Below are positions 35,975 through 44,518 of a DNA stretch of 64,000 nucleotides, piece after piece. The stretch's first letter is position 1. Every line of letters begins with the position of its first letter. The translations under genes were made by a program, and so were the position numbers. A model generated the notes under the pieces. It saw only the letters and a program-made list of their open reading frames with translations. It had not been told where the DNA came from and searched no databases. Origin of the DNA: Clostridium hydrogenum (GTDB taxonomy: Bacteria > Bacillota > Clostridia > Clostridiales > Clostridiaceae); contig NZ_JAEACT010000003.1 in NCBI RefSeq assembly GCF_021432385.1, positions 930,001 to 994,000 of the forward strand, given 5' to 3'.

Positions 35975-36010
35975 AATGTACATTTTTATTTATTTAATGT
36001 ACTTTTTTAT
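35975..36010. promoter_or_regulatory. Probable AraC-family operator, tandem direct repeats
   Basis: AATGTACATTTTTAT (35975-35989) and AATGTACTTTTTTAT (35996-36010) differ at one base and lie 21 bases apart, two helical turns. This is the usual layout for an AraC-type activator. They lie in the 122-bp divergent region between the exporter operon and the AraC gene. Confidence 0.7.
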
Positions 36011-36036
36011 ACATGCAAATTAATCGAGGTGATTAT

Positions 36037-36879
36037 ATGTGTGACCTAGGTATAAATGTAAATAATTTTAATCCACAAATATTATACGTTTTTAACTCAA
36101 GGCCAAAAGAAAATTATATTATAGATCATCACTGCCATGATTTTTTAGAGTTTAGCTTTGTTTTATCCGGAGAAACTTCATATATAGTTAATGATATCCT
36201 TTACACAGTTACTAAAGGGCAACTAATGGCATTTAATCCAGGAGTATATCATTCCGAAATTGTAAATAAGTACGAAAATTTCAACGAACTTCACATTGGA
36301 ATTAAGAATATAAATATACGAAATTTTCCCCAAAACTACATTACTAAGGAAAACTTTTTAGGCGTGTTCAACTTTAAAAAATATGAAAAAGAATTCTACA
36401 ATTGCTGTACTGAACTTGTTAAAGAGCATGCTAAGCATGAACCTGGCTATGAGCTAGTTTTAAAATGTTTATCTATGAAACTTTTAATATTATTCTTAAG
36501 GGAAACTTACTCAGAAGAAAGCAGAAAAGAAATTAAGCAATGCAACTTTGAATTATCTGAGAAATCTAACATAGTAAAAGAAATAATTTCATACATGAAT
36601 AATAATTATATGCAAAATATATCTTTATATAAGTTATCTAAAAATATGTATTTGAGCCCTGTTTATATCTCCAAAATATTTAAAGAGCAAACTGGCGTGT
36701 CTCCTATAAATTATCTTATAAAAATACGCCTTGAAAAAGCTGTCCACTTATTAATTGGTACAAATTTATCAGTTAAAACCATTGCCAAAAGTGTAGGTTA
36801 TAACGATGCCTACTACTTTAGCAAACTATTTAAAAAATATTATAATTGTTCTCCATCGCGATTTAAGGCAAATACTTAA
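36037..36879 (+). CDS. AraC-family transcriptional regulator
   Basis: About 280 residues. An N-terminal cupin sensor domain (IDHHCHDFLEFSFVLSGETS near residues 32-52, then GQLMAFNPGVYHSEI) is followed by a C-terminal double helix-turn-helix (ISLYKLSKNMYLSPVYISKI; VKTIAKSVGYNDAYYFSKLF; KYYNCSPSRFK). The start was set at 36037 from GAGGTG 5 bases upstream; the frame opens at 36013. It is divergent from the ABC exporter and probably activates it through the tandem repeats between them. The ligand is unknown. Confidence 0.9.
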   Translation: MCDLGINVNNFNPQILYVFNSRPKENYIIDHHCHDFLEFSFVLSGETSYIVNDILYTVTKGQLMAFNPGVYHSEIVNKYENFNELHIGIKNINIRNFPQNYITKENFLGVFNFKKYEKEFYNCCTELVKEHAKHEPGYELVLKCLSMKLLILFLRETYSEESRKEIKQCNFELSEKSNIVKEIISYMNNNYMQNISLYKLSKNMYLSPVYISKIFKEQTGVSPINYLIKIRLEKAVHLLIGTNLSVKTIAKSVGYNDAYYFSKLFKKYYNCSPSRFKANT

Positions 36880-36973
36880 AATATACAATTTAAGTATAGT
36901 ATTGATTTTTTAAGCCATTAGCATTAAAATAATAATATATATTAATTAATAATAACTATTGGGAGTGGTTAAA

Positions 36974-39511
36974 ATGAAAACTTTTGAAATAAAAAAAGAT
37001 ATTTACTGGGTTGGAGCACTTGACCCTGAACTTAGGATTTTTGATATAGTTATGTATACGCCTTACGGAACTTCTTATAACTCGTATGTTGTAAAAGGTA
37101 CAAATAAAACAGCTATATTTGAAACTGTTAAGGAAAAATTCTTTGATGAGTATATAGAACGTCTTAAAGCTTTAGAGATAGACATAGAAAGTATAGATTA
37201 TATAATTGTAGATCATACTGAACCTGATCATGCAGGCTCCGTAGCAAAGCTTTTAAATATATGCAAAAATGCCAAAGTAGTTGGTTCTGCTGTCGCAATA
37301 AAATTTTTGAAAGCTATAGTAAATCATGATTTTGAGGCAATTGAAGTTAAAGACGGAACTACTATAGATTTAGGTGGAAAAACTCTGAAATTTATATCAG
37401 CTCCTTTCCTTCACTGGCCTGATTCCATATATACTTACGTTCCAGAAGACAAGGTTTTACTAACCTGTGATTCTTTTGGCTCTCATTATTCAAGTGAAAA
37501 TGTATTTAATGATTTAGTTGAAAATAGAGAAAATTATTTTGAAGCTCTTAAATATTATTTTGACTGCATCATGGGACCATTCAAAAACTATGTACTTAAA
37601 GCCTACGACAAAATAAAGGACTTACCAATTGATGTTATTTGTCCTGGTCACGGTCCTGTTCTAAGACACAACCCAATGGAAATTGTTGAACTTTATAAAA
37701 AATGGAGTTTACCAGCTTCCGAAGCTTCCACAAAAAATATAACCATCTGCTATGTATCTGCTTATGGTTACACAAAAGAGCTTGCTGAAAATATAGCAGC
37801 TGGAATTAATTCTATCAGTGGTTTTAAAACTAATTCTTACGATATTACCTATAGCAAACAGGAAGAAATATTTGAAAGCATAGATAATTCTTGTGGAGTT
37901 TTATTTGGTTCACCAACTATTAATAGTGATGCTTTAAAGCCAGTTTTAGATATATTAACTTCCTTAAACCCAATAGTCCATGGTAATAAATTTGCAGGTG
38001 CCTTTGGGTCATATGGTTGGAGTGGTGAAGCTGTCCCTAACATAGAAGCTAGACTTAAACAATTAAAAATGAATATTCCGCTTCCAGGACTTGAAATCAA
38101 TTTTAAGCCATCTTGTGAAGAACTTCAAAATGCTTATAACTTTGGTAAAAGTTTTGCCGAAATTATAAAAAACAATTTGAATAAAACTTCAAGTAATATA
38201 AAAAGCTCCTCAACCACAAAAAAGTGGAAATGTTTGATTTGCGGAGTTGTATTTGAAGGCAATGAGCCACCTGAGGTATGTCCTGTATGCGGTGCTGGAA
38301 AAGATCAATTTATTGAAGTTACTGAAGCTGAAAATACCTTTACAAGTGATACTTCCGAAAAAATAGTTATAATAGGAAATGGTGCCGCTGGATATTACTC
38401 AGCAGAAGCTATAAGAAAGAGGAATAGGAGTTGCAGTATAGAAATTATATCCGCCGAAAATTACCTAACTTATTTTAGACCTCAGCTTTCCGATTATTTA
38501 AGTGAAAATATACCTGAAAATGAATTTTATATATCACCTAAGAAATGGTATGAAGATAACAATATAACTCTTTCCTTAGGATTAGCAGTAGAAAAGATAG
38601 ATTCAACAAAAAAAGAACTAATATTAGTTGATGGCAAAAAAATATCCTACGATAAATTAATACTTGCAACTGGAAGCCATAATTTCAGGCCTGAATTGCC
38701 CGGAATAGATAAAGCTGGCGTTTATACTTTAAAAAATTTAGATGATGCAAATGCTTTAAAAGAAAAATTTAAAGCTTCAAAAAGTGCAGTTGTTATTGGT
38801 GGAGGTTTACTTGGTCTTGAAGCTGCCGATGGAATGAAAAAATTAGGCTTAGATGTAACGGTGGTTGAATTCTTCCCTAGCCTATTACCAAGACAACTTG
38901 ATAAATTTGGTGGTGAAGTATTTAAAAACTTAATTTCACAATCTGGTGTTAATTTAATTTTAGGTGATTCCTGTGAAAAAATTGTTGGAGACACTAAGGT
39001 TACTGGAATTGAATTAAAAAGTGGCAAATTTATAGCTGCTGATATCGTCTTATTTTCTATTGGCATAAGACCAAATATTGAATTAGCTAAAACTGCTGGA
39101 ATTAATGTAAATAAGGGAATAATAGTTAATGAAAAAATGGAAACCAGTATAAAAGACATTTACGCTGCTGGCGATACTGCTGAATTAAATGGTATTGTTT
39201 ATGGAAATTGGACTTCTGCAATTGAAATGGGTAAAACCGCTGGCGCAAACTCTGTCGGAGATAATGTAAACTTTACAAACTTTGTTTCCTCAGTAATATT
39301 CGATGCTTTAGGAACATCTATTTTATCCTTTGGAAACATCTCCCCAGCTGAAAGCAAAAAAGTAGAAATATTCGATTCAAAATCAAATAATTGTAAAACC
39401 TTATTCTTTAAAGATGATATTCTCGTTGGTGGTTATCTTATAGGAGATACTAGCGAAGGAGGAAAGTTAATACTTAGTATGGGAAAGGAATTTAATGAAG
39501 TGTTTAATTAA
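36974..39511 (+). CDS. Flavodiiron protein fused to rubredoxin and NADH:rubredoxin oxidoreductase (class F type)
   Basis: An 845-residue one-chain NADH-driven oxygen (or NO) reductase. A metallo-beta-lactamase-like diiron domain (1-250) carries all six expected ligands: His81, Glu83, Asp85 (HTEPDH), His147 (FLHWPD), Asp166 (CDSFG) and His226 (PGHGP). A flavodoxin domain (about 255-400) begins ITICYVSAYGYTKELAENI. A rubredoxin domain (about 418-450) has Cys420, 423, 436 and 439. An FAD/NADH oxidoreductase domain (463 to the end) has IIGNGAAGYYSAEAI, VVIGGGLLGLEAADG and IYAAGDTAELNG. The fusion puts the whole electron path in one chain. GGGAG lies 8 bases before the ATG. It is probably an oxygen-defence gene of this anaerobe. 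Confidence 0.96.
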   Translation: MKTFEIKKDIYWVGALDPELRIFDIVMYTPYGTSYNSYVVKGTNKTAIFETVKEKFFDEYIERLKALEIDIESIDYIIVDHTEPDHAGSVAKLLNICKNAKVVGSAVAIKFLKAIVNHDFEAIEVKDGTTIDLGGKTLKFISAPFLHWPDSIYTYVPEDKVLLTCDSFGSHYSSENVFNDLVENRENYFEALKYYFDCIMGPFKNYVLKAYDKIKDLPIDVICPGHGPVLRHNPMEIVELYKKWSLPASEASTKNITICYVSAYGYTKELAENIAAGINSISGFKTNSYDITYSKQEEIFESIDNSCGVLFGSPTINSDALKPVLDILTSLNPIVHGNKFAGAFGSYGWSGEAVPNIEARLKQLKMNIPLPGLEINFKPSCEELQNAYNFGKSFAEIIKNNLNKTSSNIKSSSTTKKWKCLICGVVFEGNEPPEVCPVCGAGKDQFIEVTEAENTFTSDTSEKIVIIGNGAAGYYSAEAIRKRNRSCSIEIISAENYLTYFRPQLSDYLSENIPENEFYISPKKWYEDNNITLSLGLAVEKIDSTKKELILVDGKKISYDKLILATGSHNFRPELPGIDKAGVYTLKNLDDANALKEKFKASKSAVVIGGGLLGLEAADGMKKLGLDVTVVEFFPSLLPRQLDKFGGEVFKNLISQSGVNLILGDSCEKIVGDTKVTGIELKSGKFIAADIVLFSIGIRPNIELAKTAGINVNKGIIVNEKMETSIKDIYAAGDTAELNGIVYGNWTSAIEMGKTAGANSVGDNVNFTNFVSSVIFDALGTSILSFGNISPAESKKVEIFDSKSNNCKTLFFKDDILVGGYLIGDTSEGGKLILSMGKEFNEVFN

Positions 39512-39555
39512 TAATTGATTAAATGCCATTTAAAATTATTGCGAACCATTAAACC

Positions 39556-39751
39556 AAAGTACAAAGTATAAAGTACAGAGTACAAAGAAGGATGATTTTC
39601 TTCCGCTTTGCTACAGAAAATCTTATAACTTATTTTTGATTGCTTACGCAATCGCTTCAGTACTGTTGTAAGCGAAGCTAACAATAGTTAAGTTTAAGAT
39701 TTACCTGACGTAAGGAAAGGTAAATCATCCTTCATTGTACTTTGTACTTTG
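39556..39751. repeat. Heptad-armed palindromic repeat (type A) between flavodiiron and lipoprotein genes
   Basis: The left arm is AAAGTAC, AAAGTAT, AAAGTAC, AGAGTAC then AAAGAAGGATGATTTTC; the right arm is CCTTCATTGTACTTTGTACT ending at 39751, six bases from the lipoprotein stop. The interior has TTGCTTACGCAATCGC and AAGCGAAGCT hairpins. Confidence 0.85.
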
Positions 39752-39756
39752 ATTTA

Positions 39757-40377
39757 TTAGTTTGTTGACGATTGCTGCTGTAAAAATTTTTGCTGACATG
39801 CTTCCATGTACGTTCTATTATCTTCATCAAACTTTTGATTGGTCTGTAATATATTCTGCATTTTTTTATCCGTGACAATAAATTTGCTTTCAATTTTCCT
39901 TTGTTCATTAACCCATTCGGCTTCATCAGGCTTTAAAACCTCATCGTCATTTAGAAAGTACCATGACTTATTTTTGTTTATAAGCACTAGTATCTCAACA
40001 TCCGGTCTAGGATTATTAATATTTTTAAACAAAGCGTCAAAGGTGCTTACCATAACTGCAATCCTACCACTTTTCTTAATATTATATACTCCTTGAAAAT
40101 TAATTTTTTCTATGTTAAAAATCAAAAATTTCTTTTTAACTAATTGTATATCTGCAACATTAGGGTTAATAAAAAATTGTTTTAAATAATTCTCATCACT
40201 TGAAATCTCGCTGTTATAATAATTTTTTATGAAACCCTCAAAAGCATCATCATATTTTTGAGCTGTAGTTTTAGGTGCTTTTTCGCTTATAACCTTTTTA
40301 TTATCACATCCACCTAAAATAAATATAGTTATGATTATTAATGAAATTAAAATACACTTACCCCAAATATTTTTCAC
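39757..40377 (-). CDS. Putative lipoprotein, unknown function
   Basis: 206 residues. A type II signal peptide (KCILISLIIITIFILGGCDN) has a good lipobox with Cys24. The mature part is mixed alpha/beta and hydrophilic, with a Gln-rich end (ACQQKFLQQQSSTN). I recognise no domain. It is probably anchored to the outer face of the membrane. It is a single gene converging on the flavodiiron gene. Confidence 0.75.
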   Translation of the reverse strand: MKNIWGKCILISLIIITIFILGGCDNKKVISEKAPKTTAQKYDDAFEGFIKNYYNSEISSDENYLKQFFINPNVADIQLVKKKFLIFNIEKINFQGVYNIKKSGRIAVMVSTFDALFKNINNPRPDVEILVLINKNKSWYFLNDDEVLKPDEAEWVNEQRKIESKFIVTDKKMQNILQTNQKFDEDNRTYMEACQQKFLQQQSSTN

Positions 40378-40477
40378 AGCAATACCTTCTATCTTGAAAT
40401 TATTATAACATCATGCAATTTAAAATTTTACACTAAATTTACATAAGTGTAAACACAATATAATTATTATTTATGAA

Positions 40478-41311
40478 TTATTTATAAATACTTTTATCTA
40501 ACATTACAGAATTTAACTCTCCTCCTAAAATAACTATAAATGAACCTATAAATAGCCAAAGCATAAGAACTATAACTGTTCCTATACTTCCATAAAGTTT
40601 TGAATAATTTCCAAAGTTGTTTACATAAAATGAAAATCCAAAGGAGGCTATTATCCATCCTACCGTACTAAAAACAGCTCCCCAAGCTACATCCTTCCAT
40701 TCATATTTCTTTGTTGGAGTATATCTATAAAGTGCAGCAAATATGAATATCATACCAAAAACCAGTATTAAGTATTTAATAACATCCCATATGTACGATG
40801 TTATTTGCGGATATCCTATAGTTCTTTCAATAAATGCCTCGTTTACACTTGCAAATACCATCAAAAATGCTATAGAAAATATTACTAAAACTAGTCCAAA
40901 TGTAAATATTAAGGATACCATTTGAACCTTTAAAAATCCTCTTCTCTCATTCTCTTTATATGCTTTATTAAGCCCTTTAATTACAGCATTAAATCCTGAA
41001 ATTGATGCCCATATAGTAACTATTAAGCTGAAGGATAACAAATTCCCATTTCTAGTATCAACTACCTCTACAACAGTATTTTTAATTAAACTATACACTT
41101 GATAAGGCATTATTTTAGAAAATAACCCAAGTACCTCCTCACTTTTAATGCTACTGAAGCCAATTAGTGTCATAACAAAAATTAAAAAAGGAAAAAAAGC
41201 AAAAAGTAAACTATATGCTAATTGAGATGCCAAAGCAAAAATATCATCTTCTAATGAAACCTTAATAATTTGTTTAACCAATTTTGTTATCTTAATTTTA
41301 TGTGTTTCCAT
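40478..41311 (-). CDS. YihY/BrkB family membrane protein
   Basis: 277 residues with six membrane helices. Family motifs are ASQLAYSLLFAFFPFLIFVM near residue 30, TIWASISGFNAVIKGLNKAY near 105, YRYTPTKKYEWKDVAWGAVF near 195 and YGSIGTVIVLMLWLFIGSFI near 240. It was once thought to be RNase BN, which is not supported. The true function is unsettled, possibly transport or envelope-related. A single gene preceded by about 150 bp of AT-rich DNA. Confidence 0.92.
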   Translation of the reverse strand: METHKIKITKLVKQIIKVSLEDDIFALASQLAYSLLFAFFPFLIFVMTLIGFSSIKSEEVLGLFSKIMPYQVYSLIKNTVVEVVDTRNGNLLSFSLIVTIWASISGFNAVIKGLNKAYKENERRGFLKVQMVSLIFTFGLVLVIFSIAFLMVFASVNEAFIERTIGYPQITSYIWDVIKYLILVFGMIFIFAALYRYTPTKKYEWKDVAWGAVFSTVGWIIASFGFSFYVNNFGNYSKLYGSIGTVIVLMLWLFIGSFIVILGGELNSVMLDKSIYK

Positions 41312-41462
41312 GGCAATATCCTTTCAAATTTATTCTCGTATAAGACATATTTATTATACCCATTTTATTTATATTCTATAGTATTGAAATATAGATGTGA
41401 TACTTAAAAAATGGAAATTACAAATACAAAGTTTTTTTGCAGTTCACTCCAAAAAAGTAAAA

Positions 41463-41499
41463 AGGCCACAATCAAATAAATTGTACTTGATTGTGGCTT
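41463..41499 (-). terminator. Terminator of glmM
   Basis: GCCACAATCAA (41465-41475) and TTGATTGTGGC (41487-41497) form an 11-base-pair stem. T runs occur on both sides, so it can work in both directions; the minus strand exit is CCTTTTTACTTTTTT. Confidence 0.88.
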
Positions 41500-41507
41500 T
41501 TTTTATA

Positions 41508-42857
41508 TTAATTATTTGCTTTTTCTTCTATTCTCTTAGCTAATCCATGAGCTAATTTGTCTAGCAACTCTTGGTCTTCTCCCTCAAGCATAACCCTTAC
41601 AAGTGGCTCTGTTCCTGAAGGTCTTATTAATACTCTTCCGTTTCCAGCTAACTCTTTTTCTATTTTTTCTATTTCGTCAGCTATTTCCTTATCTGTAATA
41701 TATATATCCTTCTTATCATTTGGAACTACTGCATTTGCAAGAACCTGTGGAAGTTTTTTCATCATACTTGCAAGTTCAGAAAGAGTTTTACCACTCTTCT
41801 TAACTATAGTTGATAATTGAAGTCCTGTTACAAGTCCATCTCCAGTAGTATTGTAATCTAAGAATATAATATGTCCTGATTGTTCTCCGCCAAGCTTATA
41901 GCCTTCCTTAATCATTTCCTCAAGAACATATCTATCTCCAACTTTAGTTTTAACTGTTTTAATATTGACGTTATCAAGAGCTTTAAATAATCCCATATTG
42001 CTCATTACTGTAACAACAACTACATCATTTCTAAGTCTTCCACGCTGCTTAAGATAATTTCCACAAATAGCCATTATAAAATCGCCATCTATAAGATTTC
42101 CTTTTTCATCTACAGCAAGACATCTATCTGCATCTCCATCAAAGGCAAGACCAAGATCACAATTTTTTCTTACAACATAATCCATAAGTTCTTCTGGATG
42201 AGTTGAACCACAATTAGCATTTATATTTATTCCATCTGGATCATTATTTATTACCTTAACCTCTGCTCCAAGTTCTCTAAAGGTCTTTAAAGCAGTTATA
42301 TATGATGCACCATTAGCACAATCAAGAGCTATTTTTAATCCTTTTAAATCTCCATCTATAGTGCTTTTAGCAAATTCTATATAATCATCAACTGCTGACT
42401 CTTCTATTATTTTTCTGCCAACATCCTTACCTGTTGGTAGTGGAACTCCTTTAAAATCATCTTCTATGACACTTTGTATTCTATCTTCTAAATCATCAGA
42501 AAGCTTATATCCATTGCTATTAAAAAATTTAATACCATTATATTCAACAGGATTGTGTGAAGCAGATATTACAACTCCAGCATCAGCACCGTATTTTCTA
42601 GTTAAATATGCTACAGCCGGTGTTGGAATTATGCCAACAGAAATAGCTTCTGCTCCAACTGAAAGTATACCTGAAATAAGTGCACCTTCAAGCATATCTC
42701 CAGATATTCTAGTGTCCATTCCAACCAATATCTTAGGTTTGTGTGCTCCTTCTGTTAAAACATATGCGCCTGCTCTTCCCAATTTATATGCCAATTCTGC
42801 AGTAAGTTCTTTATTAGCTATTCCCCTTACTCCATCTGTTCCAAACATTCTACTCAT
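41508..42857 (-). CDS. glmM: Phosphoglucosamine mutase
   Basis: Converts glucosamine-6-phosphate to glucosamine-1-phosphate on the way to UDP-GlcNAc and peptidoglycan. 449 residues, normal. The N terminus is [20 protein letters not shown]; the phosphoserine lies in [14 protein letters not shown] (about 100); metal-binding DGDADRCL is near 240; EQSGHIIF is the sugar-binding loop; [12 protein letters not shown] is the phosphate-binding loop. AGGTAGG precedes the ATG. A single gene with its own terminator. Confidence 0.98.
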   Translation of the reverse strand: MSRMFGTDGVRGIANKELTAELAYKLGRAGAYVLTEGAHKPKILVGMDTRISGDMLEGALISGILSVGAEAISVGIIPTPAVAYLTRKYGADAGVVISASHNPVEYNGIKFFNSNGYKLSDDLEDRIQSVIEDDFKGVPLPTGKDVGRKIIEESAVDDYIEFAKSTIDGDLKGLKIALDCANGASYITALKTFRELGAEVKVINNDPDGININANCGSTHPEELMDYVVRKNCDLGLAFDGDADRCLAVDEKGNLIDGDFIMAICGNYLKQRGRLRNDVVVVTVMSNMGLFKALDNVNIKTVKTKVGDRYVLEEMIKEGYKLGGEQSGHIIFLDYNTTGDGLVTGLQLSTIVKKSGKTLSELASMMKKLPQVLANAVVPNDKKDIYITDKEIADEIEKIEKELAGNGRVLIRPSGTEPLVRVMLEGEDQELLDKLAHGLAKRIEEKANN

Positions 42858-42972
42858 ATTCTTAAACCTACCTTTTTCTATATAAATATAACAAACTGTT
42901 ATTCATTATATCATAATTTGATTTTTTAAACAATTACACTTATAATGATGCTAATATTAATATCAATGCACG

Positions 42973-43164
42973 ATTCACAATGCACAATTCACAATGAAGG
43001 ATGCTTTTTCTCCGTGAACGTAGAAAAAGCTTAAAACTTATAATTCTATGATTGCCAAGTATGTTACTCACCGAAGGTGACAATATATAAATTTTAAGAT
43101 TCACCTGACGCAAGGAGGGTAAATCCTCCTTCATTGTGCATTGTGAACTGTAAATCGTGAATTG
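42973..43164. repeat. Heptad-armed palindromic repeat (type A) with TTCACAA-class heptads
   Basis: The left arm is ATTCACA, ATGCACA, ATTCACA then ATGAAGGATGCTTTTTC; the right arm is CCTTCATTGTGCATTGTGAA and further units ending GTGAATTG at 43164. It ends 17 bases before the UPF0173 start codon, so its right arm borders that gene's ribosome site (AAGGGGTGA). The remaining 42858-42972 is AT-rich with no feature seen. Confidence 0.82.
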
Positions 43165-43181
43165 AACTAAGGGGTGATTTT

Positions 43182-43817
43182 ATGCAAATAACATGGTTTG
43201 GTCAAGCTTGTTTTCTTATTAAATCTGATGATGGAGTGGTCATTTTAACCGATCCCTTTGACAGCAAAATAGGATATAAACCCTATAATGGTTTTGCAGA
43301 TTTAGTTACTATTAGTCATCATCACTTTGATCATGATTACACAAAAGACTTATCGGAAGATACTAAAATAATAGATACTACCGGAGTATTTAATTTTCAA
43401 AATGTTAAAATAGAAGGTATCCCCTCTTACCATGACAAAGTCAAAGGTGCTGCAAGAGGTAATAACACAATTTTTGTATTTGAAGTTGATAATTTAAGAA
43501 TATGCCATTTAGGAGATTTAGGTTACATTTTAAATGATGACGAAATTAATCTCCTCGGAGATATCGATATTCTTTTAATTCCTGTCGGAGGCAATTTTAC
43601 TATTAATGCAAAAGAAGCAGCAGAGTTATGCCAAAAACTGCAAAGTAAAATTGTAATACCTATGCACTACAAAACCTCTTTAATATCCCTTCCACTAGAT
43701 GGAGTTGATAAGTTTATTTTAGAAATGAAAAATGGAGAAAAGATGGCTGAAAACAAGATTAGTATTTTAGATAAACCAAGTGGGGTTAATGAGGTAAAAA
43801 TTCTTAATATAGAATAG
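43182..43817 (+). CDS. UPF0173-type metal-dependent hydrolase (metallo-beta-lactamase fold)
   Basis: 211 residues, starting MQITWFGQACFLIKSDDGVV. The metal site is ISHHHFDHDYTKD (His-x-His-x-Asp-His with an extra His), followed by HLGDLGY and PMHYKT, giving the remaining His/Asp ligands. The natural substrate of the family is not known. AAGGGGTGA lies just upstream. A single gene with type A repeats on both sides, six bases after its stop and 17 before its start. Confidence 0.9.
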   Translation: MQITWFGQACFLIKSDDGVVILTDPFDSKIGYKPYNGFADLVTISHHHFDHDYTKDLSEDTKIIDTTGVFNFQNVKIEGIPSYHDKVKGAARGNNTIFVFEVDNLRICHLGDLGYILNDDEINLLGDIDILLIPVGGNFTINAKEAAELCQKLQSKIVIPMHYKTSLISLPLDGVDKFILEMKNGEKMAENKISILDKPSGVNEVKILNIE

Positions 43818-43822
43818 GAGAC

Positions 43823-44040
43823 AAAGTACAGAGTACAGAGTACAAAGTACAGTGAATGTGAATTTCTTCTCCTTGCGTCGAAGAAATTTTAAACTTAATG
43901 GGCTACCGCCCAAACCCATTAGGACTTAGCGTTCAGCACAGCTGAACGCTAAGTCTTTTATAAGTTAAAAAAAGTTTGCTGCGTCTAGCAGCAAACTTCT
44001 CCTTCTTTGTACTTTGTACTTTATACTTTGTACTTTGTCT
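43823..44040. repeat. Heptad-armed palindromic repeat (type A) overlapping the 3' end of nrdG
   Basis: The left arm is AAAGTAC, AGAGTAC, AGAGTAC, AAAGTAC, beginning six bases after the UPF0173 stop; the right arm is CCTTCTTTGTACTTTGTACT then TTATACT and further units. The interior differs from most copies, with hairpins GACTTAGCGTTCAGC / GCTGAACGCTAAGTC (43922-43956) and AGTTTGCTGC / GCAGCAAACT. The right arm from 44021 on codes for the end of NrdG. Confidence 0.85.
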
Positions 44041-44506
44041 CTACTTTTCCTTCAACAAGTTCCAAAATCCTCTGATTCGATGATCCTGCGTACTTTGGTG
44101 CATTTTCCATAAGGCTTTCTTCAAAAGGACCATCAACTAAAACGTCTATATATTTAAGAAGCTCTGCTCTTTCTTTATCTTCTAGTAATTCTTCATATTT
44201 ATATCCGGTATAACACCATACATTTAAGTTGAGTTCTTTTACAGCTTTAGCGAGTTCCATTACTCCTTGAGGCTGTTCAAATGGATCTCCACCTGAAAAG
44301 GTAACTCCTTTTATTAAAGGGATATTGCTCTTTATTCTTTCAAGTACTTCGCTTGAATCTACTTCATCACCATATGAAAAATCCTGCATACAAGGATTTT
44401 GGCAGCCTTTGCAATTTCTTTTGCAGCCTGATAAGAAGACCACACTTCTAAGACCTTTACCATTTACAAGAGAGTTATCCAAAAAGCCTGCAACTTGTAA
44501 TTTCAT
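44021..44506 (-). CDS. nrdG: NrdG, anaerobic ribonucleotide reductase activating enzyme
   Basis: Radical SAM protein that makes the glycyl radical on NrdD. 161 residues, with the cluster motif CKRNCKGC in SGCKRNCKGCQNPCMQDF and GVTFSGGDPFEQ as the SAM-binding region. It lies 12 bases downstream of nrdD. The last six codons (ETKYKV and stop) are encoded by the heptad arm of the adjacent repeat, and the stop TAA arises from a heptad that reads AAAGTAT rather than AAAGTAC. The original C terminus may therefore have been replaced. Confidence 0.96.
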   Translation of the reverse strand: MKLQVAGFLDNSLVNGKGLRSVVFLSGCKRNCKGCQNPCMQDFSYGDEVDSSEVLERIKSNIPLIKGVTFSGGDPFEQPQGVMELAKAVKELNLNVWCYTGYKYEELLEDKERAELLKYIDVLVDGPFEESLMENAPKYAGSSNQRILELVEGKVETKYKV

Positions 44507-44518
44507 AAACTTCCTCCT

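Noticed and set aside
42940-43134. 64-codon minus-strand frame in the repeat before the UPF0173 gene.
   Set aside because: Translated heptad-arm sequence without start signals.
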